This document shows positions 1 to 10,394 of a stretch of DNA of 47,436 bases, one piece after another (position 1 is the first letter of the stretch; each line of letters begins with the position of its first letter). Origin of the DNA: Dicyema japonicum. Lineage: Eukaryota; Dicyemida; Rhombozoa; Dicyemidae. The notes under the pieces were generated by a model that did no database searches, was not told the DNA's origin, and saw only the letters and a program-made list of their open reading frames with translations. The stretch is taken from NCBI GenBank assembly GCA_011109175.1, contig RDEW01000124.1, positions 1 to 47,436 of the forward strand, given 5' to 3'. The translations under genes were made by a program, and so were the position numbers.

Positions 1-224
1 CGACATATAGAATTCTAATAAGTTTCGTCAATGTGAATACATTGCACAATTGCATGCCAATTTACTCTGGATATTAAAATAACCATAGATATAGTGTATA
101 AACAGGTTTTCCGACATCAGGTAATTTGCATAATGGCGGCTACCGAATGGGTGTTGGTACTGAAAATCCCAATTGTCAGAATAACTATCATGAGGCACTC
201 CAACTCACTATTCTTATTATTACC
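1..224. other. No gene recognised
   Basis: AT-rich sequence with no protein-like frame, RNA gene or repeat that I can match elsewhere in the window. A 60-codon open frame from 94 has no recognisable motif and looks like chance. Confidence 0.5.
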
Positions 225-470
225 ACCAGGATCACTGAGTCAAAAAGAAAAAAATAAAAAATTCTCAACTAATTAAGTGATCCCAGACAGACAAGGGAGC
301 AAAATTTCTGAATGATTGTATATATTTCGATAGTGTATGGAATAAGATCATCTCGGTAAACTAGCCACCTTTAAGAGTTTCCGTTGTAATTCGATTAAGA
401 AATTTTCAATTGGCTGGATTTTGTGTTGTGGTCAATTATTCTTATTGCGGTCTCCTCGATTGCGGATAGA
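225..470 (-). repeat. Diverged inverted copy of the 19.5-19.9 kb / 32.7-33.1 kb repeat
   Basis: Read on the minus strand this stretch aligns along its length with 19,560-19,860 and 32,765-33,070. Shared blocks include the equivalents of TCCGCAATCGAGGACAC, AATTACAACGGAGACTCTTA, CCATACACTATCGAAATAT and a CTGTGATCCT-type end. It also keeps the bases around TTTGTCGGTCTG found at 32,996-33,007 but missing from the 19.8-kb copy, so that copy carries a deletion. Similarity stops sharply near 470. It is a dispersed repeat of unknown class; I see no terminal inverted repeats or coding potential. Confidence 0.7.
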
Positions 471-575
471 ACTCACTAAAATACAAAAATTAAAATTTTA
501 TAACAACAAATTTCAGTAAACACTCACAAACTTGCCATTTTTGCGGCAAATTTTGGAATTGGCAACTTTCAGAAT

Positions 576-905
576 TTAATTAATAATTTTAAAATAGTTA
601 CTAAATTTGATTTTATTACGAAAAAAAATTAATTTTAAAAATGAAGTATTAATTTTTAGCGAAATAAAATTCAATTCCCATTTGCTTCTTTTTTGTATTT
701 CTGATATTTGCAATAAATCTTCGAATAGATGAAATAGAGACGACGTCCTCTTCGATTTCAACGTTCTAAGAAGATCCTTTTCAATTTCCCTTAACTTGGA
801 TGCTATTTCATTCTTTTTTAGGGGTTTTTTAGTAGTTTCTTTATGCATAATTATTTCATTATCATTAAGTAATGATGTTATTTCTTCTTCATCTATTGCA
901 TTTTT
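576..905 (-). pseudogene. Unidentified lysine-rich open frame, possible transposase tail
   Basis: The minus strand is open for about 110 codons, with a methionine at codon ~20. An acidic stretch (AIDEEEITSLLNDNEII) is followed by a lysine-rich helical stretch (KKNEIASKLREIEKDLL). An acidic run followed by a predicted helix resembles the C-terminal tails of pogo/Tigger-type transposases. No catalytic core is visible, and AT-rich DNA produces lysine-rich frames by chance. I do not assign a function. Confidence 0.2.
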
Positions 906-1760
906 TCAGAAGAATTTATAGACATTAATTCTTAGATTTCAATCAGATCGTGAATATCCGTATTAGATAATCCGAATGTCGAAATTCGCTGCGAGATGTC
1001 TTTACAAATAAGACTGCACGTACTGAATGGATGCCGACCCCGCTCGGTGCTGTCATCTGGCTGAATTCAGTAATCGTTCTTATCATATTCTTAAAAAAGA
1101 GGTGTTCTGGGATATCGAACATTGTCGTTTAACATTTTGAATGATATAAATTGCTTAACTGCAACCCTCCAATCTGGCGAACTCAACTAGTAGGTGGATG
1201 TAAGGTCTGAGTCCTAAATTATAGTCAAGAAAACAAGCAGAGTGAGGGAAAAACCCCATGGTATGTTCGAAACGACGAAACGACAGTAGGAAGCCAAAGG
1301 TAGAATTAATATGTAGGACAAGGTTTAGTGATCGAAAACGCTGAAATTAAAAAAAACAATACTAAAGAGAAATATGAGACTCCAAAAAAAACAACCAACC
1401 ACAACAAAATAATAACTTAATATCCTTGCGGGATGTACCAACAAATCATAGATTCTAACAATAACACATTATTTGTTGGAAATAGTAATGAATGAATATC
1501 GCCGTTATTTTCGGAACAAAGGGATTTCAGAATTAACAATTCAAAATACAGAATAAGGAAAAAGAGTCACGTATAGCTCCTAACGATACTTCGACTAAAA
1601 TCAAACAACTTCAAAAAAATCGGTAAAAATAGAAGTGGAAAATGACATAGAATATATAAAAGTAGAACTAAAATGTTAAATCATCAGTCTTTTTAATAAA
1701 AAAATAAAAGAATAACATAATTATTGATGACCTACTCGGACAAACAGTAAGCAAAGATAC
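906..1760. other. No gene recognised
   Basis: AT-rich non-coding sequence. Neither strand gives a long open frame or a motif I recognise. Confidence 0.45.
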
Positions 1761-2120
1761 ATTGTGCACACGAGGACCATTCAATTTTTGGACCATCAGC
1801 CATTACCTTCCAAAACTGTTATCCGTTAGTGACCAGTCTCGTCATGACCTCTATCTCACTTCTTATAAAAACTAAGGCCTGTGAGAATCTCGAAAATCGT
1901 TGTGTCAATATCTAGTATTGTGCACACGTGGTGTCACGTGGTCAAGTCAAGTTTTGGGCCATCATCCAGTACCTCCCAAACCTGTTATCCGGGGAAACCA
2001 ATCTAGTCATGACCTCTACTTCACTACTTTCAAATACTGTGATCTGAGAGATTCCAATAATCGTTGAGTTGTTTGCCACAATTGTCCTCACTTGCTGTCA
2101 CGTGGTCCATTCATAATGTC
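1761..2120. repeat. Diverged ~160-bp tandem repeat, 2.2 copies
   Basis: Unit 1 (1,761-1,916) and unit 2 (1,917-2,080) both begin ATTGTGCACACG. They share in order a GGACCATCA/GGGCCATCA block, CTGTTATCCG, TCATGACCTCTA, a CTGTGAGA/CTGAGAGA block and AATCGTTG. A partial third unit starts at 2,081 with ATTGTCCTCACTTGCTGTCACGTGG. Substitutions and indels are numerous, so the duplication is old. No coding potential is seen. Confidence 0.75.
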
Positions 2121-3452
2121 GGACGATATCCAGGGATCCCTGAATTTGTAAGTAAAACCGATGGAAGAAAGACAAATCCACTGAAGGCAGTTTGAAGAGG
2201 TCATGTCTGAGTGCTACATTAGTAAGCATTTTTGGAAGGATGAGATTTTCATGAAGTTGGGGAACTCATTTACACATTGTGGCGTTTCCACAGTCCTTCA
2301 TTCTCCAATTTCAAGCAGGCGTAATATTCACGTAAATTATCCTTTTTTGCCTATTTCAGAGTACCTACAAATTCTAATGCAGTCGCACTCTATACTTCAC
2401 AATCCAACTTGAACTTTTGTCTTCAGAGTCTTAAAACTATCCACAATCTGATTGAATATCTCCCATGACTTAATAAACACTTAAAACATTCGTTTTACTG
2501 AGTTTCCGAACAATTGTGGATGAATTGAGTGCCCTTAATATAATCCGAATGTCATACTGTCATCATTGTAGATATAGTGCAGACATTTTTATAATGTCTC
2601 CCACAATAATTCTTGATATGGCTTAAATGCTGATTATATCTACCAGTCTTTGTAGTTTCTCTAGAAATTGTTAATCCAACACTATAGAACACGGTGAGAG
2701 AGATTTCTGAGATATTGAGAGGAATGCGTTTAAGCGTAAAAAATCTTTATTATTCATGTTTATAAAGTTCGTGCAGTAGTTAATAAACCGAAACACCAAA
2801 TTCAGGAAATTCCGTGAAAATCGACCTCTTCTTTGAGTGGACTTGATGAAGTTGCTAATAATTTGACTATTTCTCTTTATTTTATTCAAGGTTTCAGTAG
2901 TTCCAAATCCTCGAGGATACTTCCCCTGGATTTTGTTAAATTCTAATTCAAATCAATCTCTGCCAGAATTAAAGAATCTTCGCGGTGGATAAACTCCAAA
3001 GACATACAATTCCCCGATTCTACCAATTCTCCCAATTCAAATGCAACATTAGGTTTTTCATGTTTATAGTAAGTTCCAGAAGCTAAGAGATAAATAAATC
3101 AGTCACGTGGTTTGCAAGACCTGTCTTGGAAGTATAAAAATTAATAATCGACATGAAATCCTTCATACCAGGTTGGACTTTCAAATCGAAACTTCTTGAT
3201 CACCACAATTCCATAAAATACAGTTTATTATTTTTTTTAAATTTGTTAAAATTATGCCAATAAATAAAACAATTTATATCATGTTATGGACGCAAGTAGG
3301 AAGAAAACTGAAAACAGCGAGGATCTGGTTGATCTGAGGGCGGATGCGAGAAACATGGGAGTATGGAAATGACTCACAGCGCATGTCCAGAGATGCATGG
3401 AAAAAGTGGAATCTCAAATTAGTTAACTTTTCTGGTTCCACGGACATTGCCA
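2121..3452. other. No gene recognised
   Basis: Several short open frames occur (for example 2,203-2,412 plus and 2,671-2,889 minus) but none shows a domain, a codon pattern or a repeat match. I regard them as chance frames in AT-rich DNA. Confidence 0.4.
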
Positions 3453-3860
3453 TTAATAATAACAATAATATGGAGGCAAGTAACCAGTGTCCGCCAAAAA
3501 GTGGAAGCACGCACTTTGTAGGATAGTGTCGTTATCCTGGGAACGTTCGAATATTAGGGAGAGCACATAGTTTGAGTGTATGAATGTCTTCTGTCCACGT
3601 GAACGCTCATAACGGCTGTCTTTCAAACAAGCCACTGACAGAAATCCACTACTTTTCTCTGGTGGTCGCATTTTAATGACATGTCCACCCCAATGTCGTC
3701 GAATGTGTAACAATCCCTCGTGCTGGGAGCACGCCTGCTAGCAGAAGACCGCCTGTTTGACATGCTTGTTCTGAAGATCTCATTTTGTCCAATAGTTTAT
3801 CCACCCAGTTCAATCGTCCGGTGGAGACTGTAAATCGAGAATTATTAGAAACCATAGATT
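3453..3860 (-). pseudogene. Degenerate LINE C-terminal fragment (RTE-like)
   Basis: The minus-strand frame 3,713-3,453 contains RRHWGGHVIKM followed by PPEK and, ~20 residues later, ERSRGQKTFIHSNY. This order (R-x-W-x-GHV, then R-S-x-GGQKK-like) is typical of the region after the reverse transcriptase in RTE-like and related LINEs. A second frame, 3,855-3,673, supplies the preceding residues, so at least one frameshift separates them. No RT catalytic motif survives. The assignment rests on short motif order only. Confidence 0.4.
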
Positions 3861-4966
3861 TTTATTTCCCGCTGTATATTGATATAAAATCGGTTCAAAT
3901 TTATCAGCTTTCAACACTGCCAACGTTTTGCAAAATCGTTCTTTTTTGTAAAGAATTCAAATATTTGTTGTTTTATAAACTCTATTTTTGGATAAATATT
4001 CTTAAACCAAGAATTCGAACTCTCTGATGGATCAACAAAGTAAGGGATCATAACAGCCTTGAACTGAATAGATATTCAACCTGAGATGCCATAAGCAGTT
4101 CTCATCTCGCACCATGTTATTCAAATATAAAAGAGAAAGTTAGTCTAAATATGCTAATATAATTAATAATATAATTATTTATTTTATTATTTCTTATTTT
4201 CTCGAAAGTAAAATAATTATTTATTATTGTCTCGAAAAAAATAGCTTATTAAACTGCAACATTACCATCTACACAACGGGGAAGGTTTTTTCTTGTATCT
4301 CGAGTATTCGTCTAGATATAGTTTGATGTTCAGCTTGAGGAAATGGTCAGGATTTCGTACAACTAAGAAACCTTCGGTCAAATTAATAATTAGCGATTCC
4401 TTCGGTTTTTCCTGAACATAAGAATCCACAATGTTTATTTTGAATCCAAATTTTAATTTGTAAGACGTTCTCTAAAAGAGTTTCATCGTCATCCTAGTCA
4501 CGTTAAGTACTTGGTCATGCCAACAAATTCATTTTTGCATATGACTCCTAGTAGATATGCTACGAACGGTCTGAGGTAATTATTAATTACTGAGTCTAAT
4601 GGGTGGTCCAAATTATTTTCTAATACGTAGATTTAGTAAAGGGCCAAAACGCATTCTTGATGATTCTATCCAAATTTTCCTTTTAAAGTAGTTTCAGTAA
4701 AGACCTAGATCAAAGATTCATACATTTGGGCTGAAAATGGTGTCTAAAATAGTTTGTTGTCTGAAATATAATAGCCATTATTATAAAGATCCAAACTACT
4801 ACGACATTGCATCCATGTTTCTCTTATTCAGAGAATTTATCTTAGGTTTCTGAATTTGTCATTTCATCCAAAAGGCTGTAGGAGGGAAGACATAAGAGTA
4901 CCAAATGAGGTTATGCCCATAATTAATTTAGCGTTAGACTCCTCCTCACTCTACTAGAGATTACGA
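3861..4966. other. AT-rich non-coding stretch
   Basis: Includes low-complexity A/T runs around 4,140-4,250. A plus-strand frame 3,785-4,027 is hydrophobic and AT-driven with no motif. Nothing else recognised. Confidence 0.4.
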
Positions 4967-5345
4967 TTATTCATGGCTGTCTGAGTCCTTAGTTGTTTTC
5001 CATGTCCGAGTTATCACCACGTTCCCAAGTTTTAGAGCAGTATCGGTAGGACGAAAGCGTACTTTAATATCAGCAGCGTCGAAGAGTCTCTTCAGTGCAA
5101 TTATTGACAATATCTTTCTTGGTTGAACATCCTCCAGGTCACCAAGCAAAGATACGATTTTTTTTGCTCTCTGCATATCTCATCGGTAAGTTTGCTTTTT
5201 TGTTTTAAACTCGGTTTTTGTTGGTTCATTTACAAGAATCGCTCTCCAAATAATTTAGGAGCATGATTAAGAGCAATATTGAAATTTTTGATGTCGTCGG
5301 AGACAAAATCTACGTTATCCGTCGTAAGTACGATTTCTTCATGTA
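4967..5345 (-). pseudogene. LINE reverse transcriptase fragment (YxDD box to connection)
   Basis: Reading the minus strand from 5,340, TTDNVDFVSDDIKNF corresponds to the RT motif C (Y-A-D-D-V-x-F-V-S in related copies here, with the tyrosine and first Asp region altered). After a break, the frame 5,176-4,967 carries SLLGDLEDVQPRKILSIIAL and then ALKLGNV. The same block, GDLEDVQRRKMLSTISL, occurs at 45,050-45,110 on the plus strand, so these are two relics of one LINE clade. That clade is the same or close to the EN-RT LINE at 23.2-26.0 kb. Both ends are lost. Confidence 0.7.
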
Positions 5346-5479
5346 TTTTTTAAACATACGTGCAATTGAGAAACGTCATTACTTCAGCCAGAGAAGTTAT
5401 AGAAATGACCCATAAAAAAAACATAAATTACTTAAATTAAACTTAAATTTTCAACAAGTAAACCACCGTCATTTCCAGA

Positions 5480-6181
5480 ATGAAAAAAATTCAGGTGATC
5501 TCGTCTTCCTATATCAATCTTCGACATGCTCGGACTTGAAAGAAGTGCCCTCCAGGAGGAACTCTTATGGTTGTTCACTGATAAAGACGTCACTCGTGAA
5601 GCCAAATCTTCGTATGTGCGTGGAACTTTAACCGAAATGTATAGCAGCGGGATTTTAACTAGGGACCATCATCTTTAAACGGATATTAACAAATGAAAAT
5701 AGAAGTTACAAGCACAGTCAGAACCCAGAAAGTAGCATTCACAGCCGCATTAAGAGAATATGATTGAACGATGAGGGAAATGCTCTCATTGAATAGACTC
5801 AAGCACGTAAAGTAACTATTTTTAAATAACTCAGGCATGAAGGATCATTGTCGACACAATCAAAAGTGAGAAAATTAGTGGTCGAGCAGTGCTCTTGGCT
5901 TATCCCCCTAGAACTGGTAAATCCGCTATCGCAATAGCATTAGCTCTGAAGCTCGGCAAAAGTCCTATTTTGTACTATATTGGGGAATGAAGTTTACTCT
6001 CTAGGAATTAAAGAAAACTGAGGTGCTGATAGAAAATTTGTAAAGGTCGACAGGATTGAGGATCAAGGAGTTGAGGGAAAGTATATCCGGATAAAACGAG
6101 AAAATGCTTTGTGGAAATTCGAAGATAATAAGCTACATGGTGATCACTTTGATGACGACGAAGGGTATGCTTATGTTACAG
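5480..6181 (+). pseudogene. RUVBL1: RUVBL1 (Pontin, AAA+ helicase) pseudogene, N-terminal part with an intron
   Basis: The recognisable core is 5,841-6,180. One frame gives IVDTIKSEKISGRAVLLA, then a Walker A-like YPPRTGKS (usually GPPGTGKT), then ALALKLGKSPILYYIGE. After a +1 shift it continues EVYSLGIK, and after another shift KTEVLIENL-stop-RSTGLRIKE, ending with KIISYMVITLMTTKG. This order matches eukaryotic RuvB-like 1 from the Walker A region into the OB-fold insertion. Upstream, 5,480-5,611 gives a weaker match to the N-terminus (MKKIQ, then LGLERSAL and TREAK). A GTATGT donor at 5,612, a CTCAG acceptor ending at 5,834 and a CAG|GTAAGT donor at 6,181/6,182 indicate retained introns, so this is a DNA-level duplicate, not a processed copy. 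Two frameshifts and stops show it is dead. RUVBL1 normally acts in INO80, SWR1/SRCAP and R2TP complexes. Confidence 0.8.
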
Positions 6182-6261
6182 GTAAGTGCTCCCATGAAAT
6201 AAAGAGTGCAGTTCCTTACAGTAAAGCAGAAAACCTAGCCCATTGTTTATAGTCACAATCT

Positions 6262-6540
6262 TTTATTTATTTATTTATTTAACAGCCAAAACCACGGAAA
6301 AACCAAAACTAACTATCACGTGATCCCGATGCGCACAGCCAAAATCCTCATTCTTTCCCGGTGCTTTTCCCTCGTACCCACACAAGCTCGTACAGGGCGG
6401 CTGACTGTATTTGCAGGGCCACCTTCCCGCATGCCGGAGTTTTGTTTAATGAGGGCCTCCAGAGTAGTCGATCCGGTTTTGTGTCTCCCACAAGACCACC
6501 GTTCCGTCATTCTGAAGAATAGCAATGAATGCAAAATCCT
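6262..6540 (-). repeat. Retroposon 3' end with (AAAT)n tail
   Basis: On the minus strand a 72-codon open frame (6,534-6,316) ends just after GGGATCACGTGAT. It is followed by AGTTAGTTTTGG and, at 6,262-6,285, a run of AAAT units (ATTTATTT on the plus strand). A simple-sequence tail after a short coding-like body is typical of a LINE 3' end or SINE. The GATCACGTGAT-TAGTTAGTTTT block recurs next to the minus-strand frame ending near 17,290 and its duplicate near 30,490, so the three share a 3' end. I do not recognise the protein frame. Confidence 0.5.
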
Positions 6541-6647
6541 TACAAAAAATTAAAATTATTATTTATAAATTAATAATTATTATCGAAAATAAATTAGCGA
6601 GAGTTTATTTAATTTATTGTCTATTGTTGTCTTTTCATTAGCGAAAT

Positions 6648-7152
6648 GAAACCCATACTACTATATAACGCTGGTACCTGGGCCTGCTCAAGAAATGAAC
6701 TGAAGAGGCTTAATGCGTTTCATAGAGACCAACTACGGCATATGATGTTTGAAAGAAGTGATACGAGGATGTCATCTAATCTTCTCTATAAGAGGACGAA
6801 GACCTCAGAAATTTCTAATGAGATTCTGGATACACGATGGAGGCTTTTCGGCCATATTCTGCGACTGGACCTAGATGCCCCCGCGAACGTAGCCATGGAG
6901 GATTACTTCATGTTGGAGGCCCCCCGTTTCCGTGGTCGCCCAAGGACGACACTGGCAGTCGTTCTCGACGAGGACCTTAAAGAAATGGGACGGCATCTTG
7001 CAAGTGGAGAGGATCTGGACTGGTTGCGCGCTGCGGCTATGAATAGGAGGAAGTGGATGAAACTAACCAGTGATTTGCTAACTCGTGTTGCACATGCTTT
7101 GTCAAGTCCTATGACATAGCGATAAGTGCTTATAATAATAATAATAATAATA
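6648..7152 (+). mobile_element. 5'-truncated LINE insertion (C-terminal coding end plus (TAA)n tail)
   Basis: The frame 6,646-7,119 encodes only the end of a LINE protein: ILLYNAGTWACSRNELKR, FHRDQLRHM, then RWRLFGHILRLDLDAPANVA and RFRGRPRTTL. This is the post-RT region also seen at 23,238-23,720 and 40,827-41,186. It stops at TAG and is followed by a TTATAATAATAATAA microsatellite tail. The octamer AGCGAAAT lies immediately before (6,640-6,647) and immediately after (7,153-7,160) the insert. A 5' truncation, simple-repeat tail and target-site duplication together mark target-primed reverse transcription. The frame is uninterrupted, so the insertion is relatively young. Confidence 0.85.
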
Positions 7153-7255
7153 AGCGAAATTTATATGACAACTTTAATATATATGGACATAAATTTTTTG
7201 GATTTATCCCCATAGATCTCATAAAAGAATGTAAATTCGATTTCTTACTCTAATA

Positions 7256-7602
7256 GTGGTTCAAATAACGATAGAAGAACTCGATAACCAGAAAAATAAC
7301 TTACTCCCCCTTAGAAAAGAGGTACTTAATCAAAGTAACCGAATAAGAACATTTCCGAGAAGGACTGGACTGACTTTATCGAGAATGCCTACAACAAATC
7401 TATTGAACGACTTCATTTTTTATCATTTGTACAATTCTGTCTAACCCAAGAACTCAATTACGTCAATTTTACGATCCCCAACCACGTGGCCCTCCCGTGT
7501 GATAAAGAAGGCGACATATATACTACAGAATGCCACCCTTCTGACAATGAAGTAAATGAGTTGGTGGAAATAGCCTCTCAGGTTGTTTTTGTGGTCACCT
7601 AG
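7256..7602 (+). other. Candidate host exon(s) of unidentified gene
   Basis: Two adjoining plus-strand frames look protein-like. From ~7,255 one reads VQITIEELDNQKNNLLPLRK. From 7,342 a second frame without a start codon runs 86 codons to a TAG at 7,600, including SEKDWTDFIENAYNKSIERL, QFCLTQELNYVNFTIPNHV and DKEGDIYTTECHPSDNEV. Its even composition with W, C, H and P is unlike the chance frames nearby. CTCTCAG|GTTGTT at 7,581/7,582 is a possible donor, after which the frame drifts into low-quality sequence. I do not recognise the family. It may be a decayed exon, with one frameshift near 7,340, of a gene disrupted by the LINE at 6.65-7.15 kb. Confidence 0.4.
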
Positions 7603-8269
7603 AATTCGCTTGAACTCAGTGATAATAATGAGTATATATGGAGCTTGAAAATTGTATTGAGAAACTGGAGTTTTTGTTGAATGACGTTTAGTTTCTTGGT
7701 GTTTTTTGTTAGATTTGCTTTCAAATGTAAATTCGGTGATTTTTAGTCCATTAGTTAAGTTTGTTACCGATTTCCCTGACAACCATTGAACATTCAACGG
7801 AGACAAAGATTTTGAGTTGTCTTAAAGGACACGATTAGATGGACTATCAGAGTTTGTTGCAACAGAAACAGTAAAGGACGATACACTGCTGTTTATTTTT
7901 CAGGTTGCAACTCTATGGCATGAAAGTGCACTCGTGCAGCACTCGAGACAATCTTCCGAACTAACTCTTTCTAATTTCCTCGATCGTAAGACAGTTTCCT
8001 CAACTCGTCCAAATTGTCTCCACTTCTTGGACTTTTTTTATAAGTTTTAGATCTGTGTTTCTGGAAGTGTAATATGTCGTGACGCGGAAACTCGGTTCTT
8101 TACGATTGTCTGACGATATATAATTCCGATTGTTTCATTTATATTTACTGGGGTATTCTGACTAAGAGCTCGTGTGACATTTATCTTCTGCAGTCTTTTG
8201 GCGAAAACTTTTTAGGCATGGAAGGTAAAATTAAGCTGCCTGTCGTAAGTCATTTTTAGGATTGAGAGT
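7603..8269. other. No gene recognised
   Basis: The minus strand has a 121-codon open frame (7,806-7,441) that overlaps the candidate exon on the other strand. It ends in a hydrophobic YFIVRRVAFCSIYVAFFI stretch. It has no motif I recognise and could be an antisense shadow. The rest is non-coding. Confidence 0.35.
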
Positions 8270-9160
8270 TTTCCTTTGACAGGTATTCGAGTATGTCCGA
8301 TGAAGATTTATGGTCCTTCTTTGCACCTACGGTCGGAGGTGAATGGAGTGCATGATGTGTTGCAATTACCTCTTTTTGCTATTCAGCAATCAGTTGTATC
8401 TTGCCATTTTTGTCTTCGATTATTATTCGTTTTTTTCCGGTTTGTGTGCCGTAGTATGTGAGCGGCCATATACAATTGTGAATTATCTCTTAGTTTGGAT
8501 ACTTCATTGATTTTGCAAAGCAGGTCTGCTTGGTGGAGTGTCTTGTTCAAAATCCTGATTTTTTACGGATTTGGTCCTGCCCCTGAAGGGCTTTTCTCTT
8601 GTTATAGTCTTTTTTCGTTTAGATTTTTGTATGTATTTCTATTAACTCTTTTGCTAGTTCTGTATGTATCGTCCAATCCTTACTGTCCATCTCCCACGTG
8701 CCGAGGTACTGGCTTGCAGCTTCGTTTATTATATTATTTGTGCGATCCCACGAACCTCCTACTGTTAGGTCCTTTAGATGAGAGCAGATATATTTTTGGT
8801 AATTTATGACTGTATCTGGATGAGACATCAGTTATTCCGTTGCGTATCCATTTCTTGTATTCTCATTATTATTGTTTGTGTTACAATAACCATTCTGTGA
8901 TCGCTGACAGTTGTTGAACTTTCGAATGAGCGTGCGTTTATAAGAGAGCGTTTGTCGTTAATATTGGTTGTATATAGGGACTAGCTTTCTGGGTTTCTTC
9001 GTTCGCCCATCCAAGTGGTTATGTGGCATGCAAGACGAGAGAATGCAGTATTGCAAAAGAACAATTTGTTGCCGTGCAGAAATGACCAAGCTCCCTGATA
9101 GGTCATAATGGAGACTGTTTAAACAGTCGTAATTGAATGAGACAGAGCAGATCACTTCAA
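8270..9160 (-). pseudogene. Degenerate LINE: APE endonuclease end and linker to RT
   Basis: Read on the minus strand, HLDGRTKKPRKL near 9,000 and VSDHRMVIV near 8,895 correspond to the C-terminal half of the apurinic-like endonuclease of LINEs, where S-D-H is the catalytic motif. Then come SWDRTNNIINEA and DWTIHTELAKELIEIH. Further along are LHQADLLCKINEVSK, ILRHTNRKK and IIIEDKNGKIQ, typical of the linker before the RT fingers. Frames shift several times and stops are present. The RT palm is not recognisable below 8,270, so the copy is truncated or decayed there. Confidence 0.55.
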
Positions 9161-9366
9161 TGCCACCTAAGATGTTGATAAAATTGACAAAAAGGCAAAA
9201 AATGTCAAACGGCAGTTTCCTCGGTCCATTTCTACATGAATTGGTTTCAACTATAATATATCTAAGATATATTCTAAAGTATGAGCCTAATCATTATCAG
9301 ACAGAAAACCTGACGATGTCAATTTTATTAATTTGTTTTTTCTTTACTGGAGTCAAATTTTGAATA
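9157..9366 (+). other. Candidate exon of unidentified gene
   Basis: The plus frame 9,133-9,363 contains MPPKMLIKLTKRQKMSNGSF and LGPFLHELVSTIIYLRYILK. After that a GTATGAG at 9,280 could serve as a 5' splice site. The stretch before 9,160 belongs to the antisense LINE relic. The downstream part (hydrophobic LLICFFFTG) may be intronic. The function is unknown, and it could belong with the frames at 7.3-7.6 and 9.4-9.6 kb as pieces of one disrupted gene. Confidence 0.25.
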
Positions 9367-9413
9367 TAAAATACAGATAAGACAGAATTCCTTCCCCTCT
9401 ATTTACTTTTCAG

Positions 9414-9593
9414 ACAGTATTGAATCTGAACAACTCCCATGAGGAATCTAGCGAACCCAACACCAAGGCTGATAGAAATATGACAAAAATCAACATAGAT
9501 TTAATGTTCATTAGTAGAATCATGAGTTACCCGAACTCATCAAGTTTACGAGATAAAAGATTCTCCCTGCAGTATGGTCCCATGAATTTTTAA
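9414..9593 (+). other. Candidate exon of unidentified gene (59 open codons after a strong acceptor)
   Basis: CCCCTCTATTTACTTTTCAG ends at 9,413 and is a good polypyrimidine-AG acceptor. The next base opens a frame of 59 codons without ATG at its start (NSHEESSEPNTKADRNMTK, then SRIMSYPNSSSLRDKRF) closed by TAA at 9,591. It is hydrophilic, rich in S/N/E/K, and ends like a terminal exon. No family recognised. Chance cannot be excluded. Confidence 0.3.
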
Positions 9594-10394
9594 TTGTCGG
9601 CATTTTAGCAAATCATAACTTCAATTAGTAAAATTAATTATTATATTGAGCGAGTTCAATAACCAGGTATTTTACCTTGCAAAATACAATCTCGAAACAA
9701 TCAGTCCCACGAGATCCTAGGCGATATTAATGATCTTCGTCGTCATGAACTGAATATCAGCTAAATTTGTTGGAGAGTGTTTTTAACACGTGTAACGCAC
9801 CAAACCATGTTTCCACCATTATCGAATGGGAATATTGCTATCCCTTCGGGGCGTTACCATCCAAAGAAGAAACTAGTAGTGACCAGCATAGAAAGTGCAT
9901 TTTTAATGTCAAGTTGTGACATCATGTATGGGAACAGCCATAAATCAGCTTAAAAGATGATAACCATCGATCCAACGTCCTCGAGGATATTTTCATTTAA
10001 CACAAAATTAAGGTTAAGACAGAGCGAGGCAGCTATTCTCACTGCCTTGTCTTCAGAAGGTTGCTAATTTTATCACATAGATAAACATTCAAACAAGCAT
10101 TTGTTGAATAATTTCTAGTCATCTTGAAGCAGACCTTCTAGCATCATATTGCTCTCAAGAAACTCTCTCTTTTTCAAAAACACATCGTAATGAGATTTCA
10201 GATTAATTCGGTCATTTAGATCATTAAGGAAATATCCTCCTTAACGTCCACAGATCATAAACCATGGCATTTACATTTGGTTGCAAATAAGATAAGGATA
10301 CTAATCGCATATATAGTCATCAAATATAGTTAAAATTACTTTAACGGTTGACCTAATTTTACTGTCAAGGAGAAATATGACCTATTTTTACTTT
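9594..10394. other. No gene recognised
   Basis: AT-rich non-coding DNA without repeat matches that I can see within the window. Confidence 0.45.

Noticed and set aside
94-276. 60-codon open frame on the plus strand
   Set aside because: No motif, and it overlaps the start of the inverted repeat; length expected by chance.
7131-7153. (TAA)n as an independent microsatellite
   Set aside because: It sits between a LINE stop and the target duplication, so it is best read as the LINE tail.
7441-7806. 121-codon minus-strand frame
   Set aside because: Overlaps a more protein-like plus-strand frame, and its C-terminal hydrophobic stretch shows no known family. Kept only as a note.
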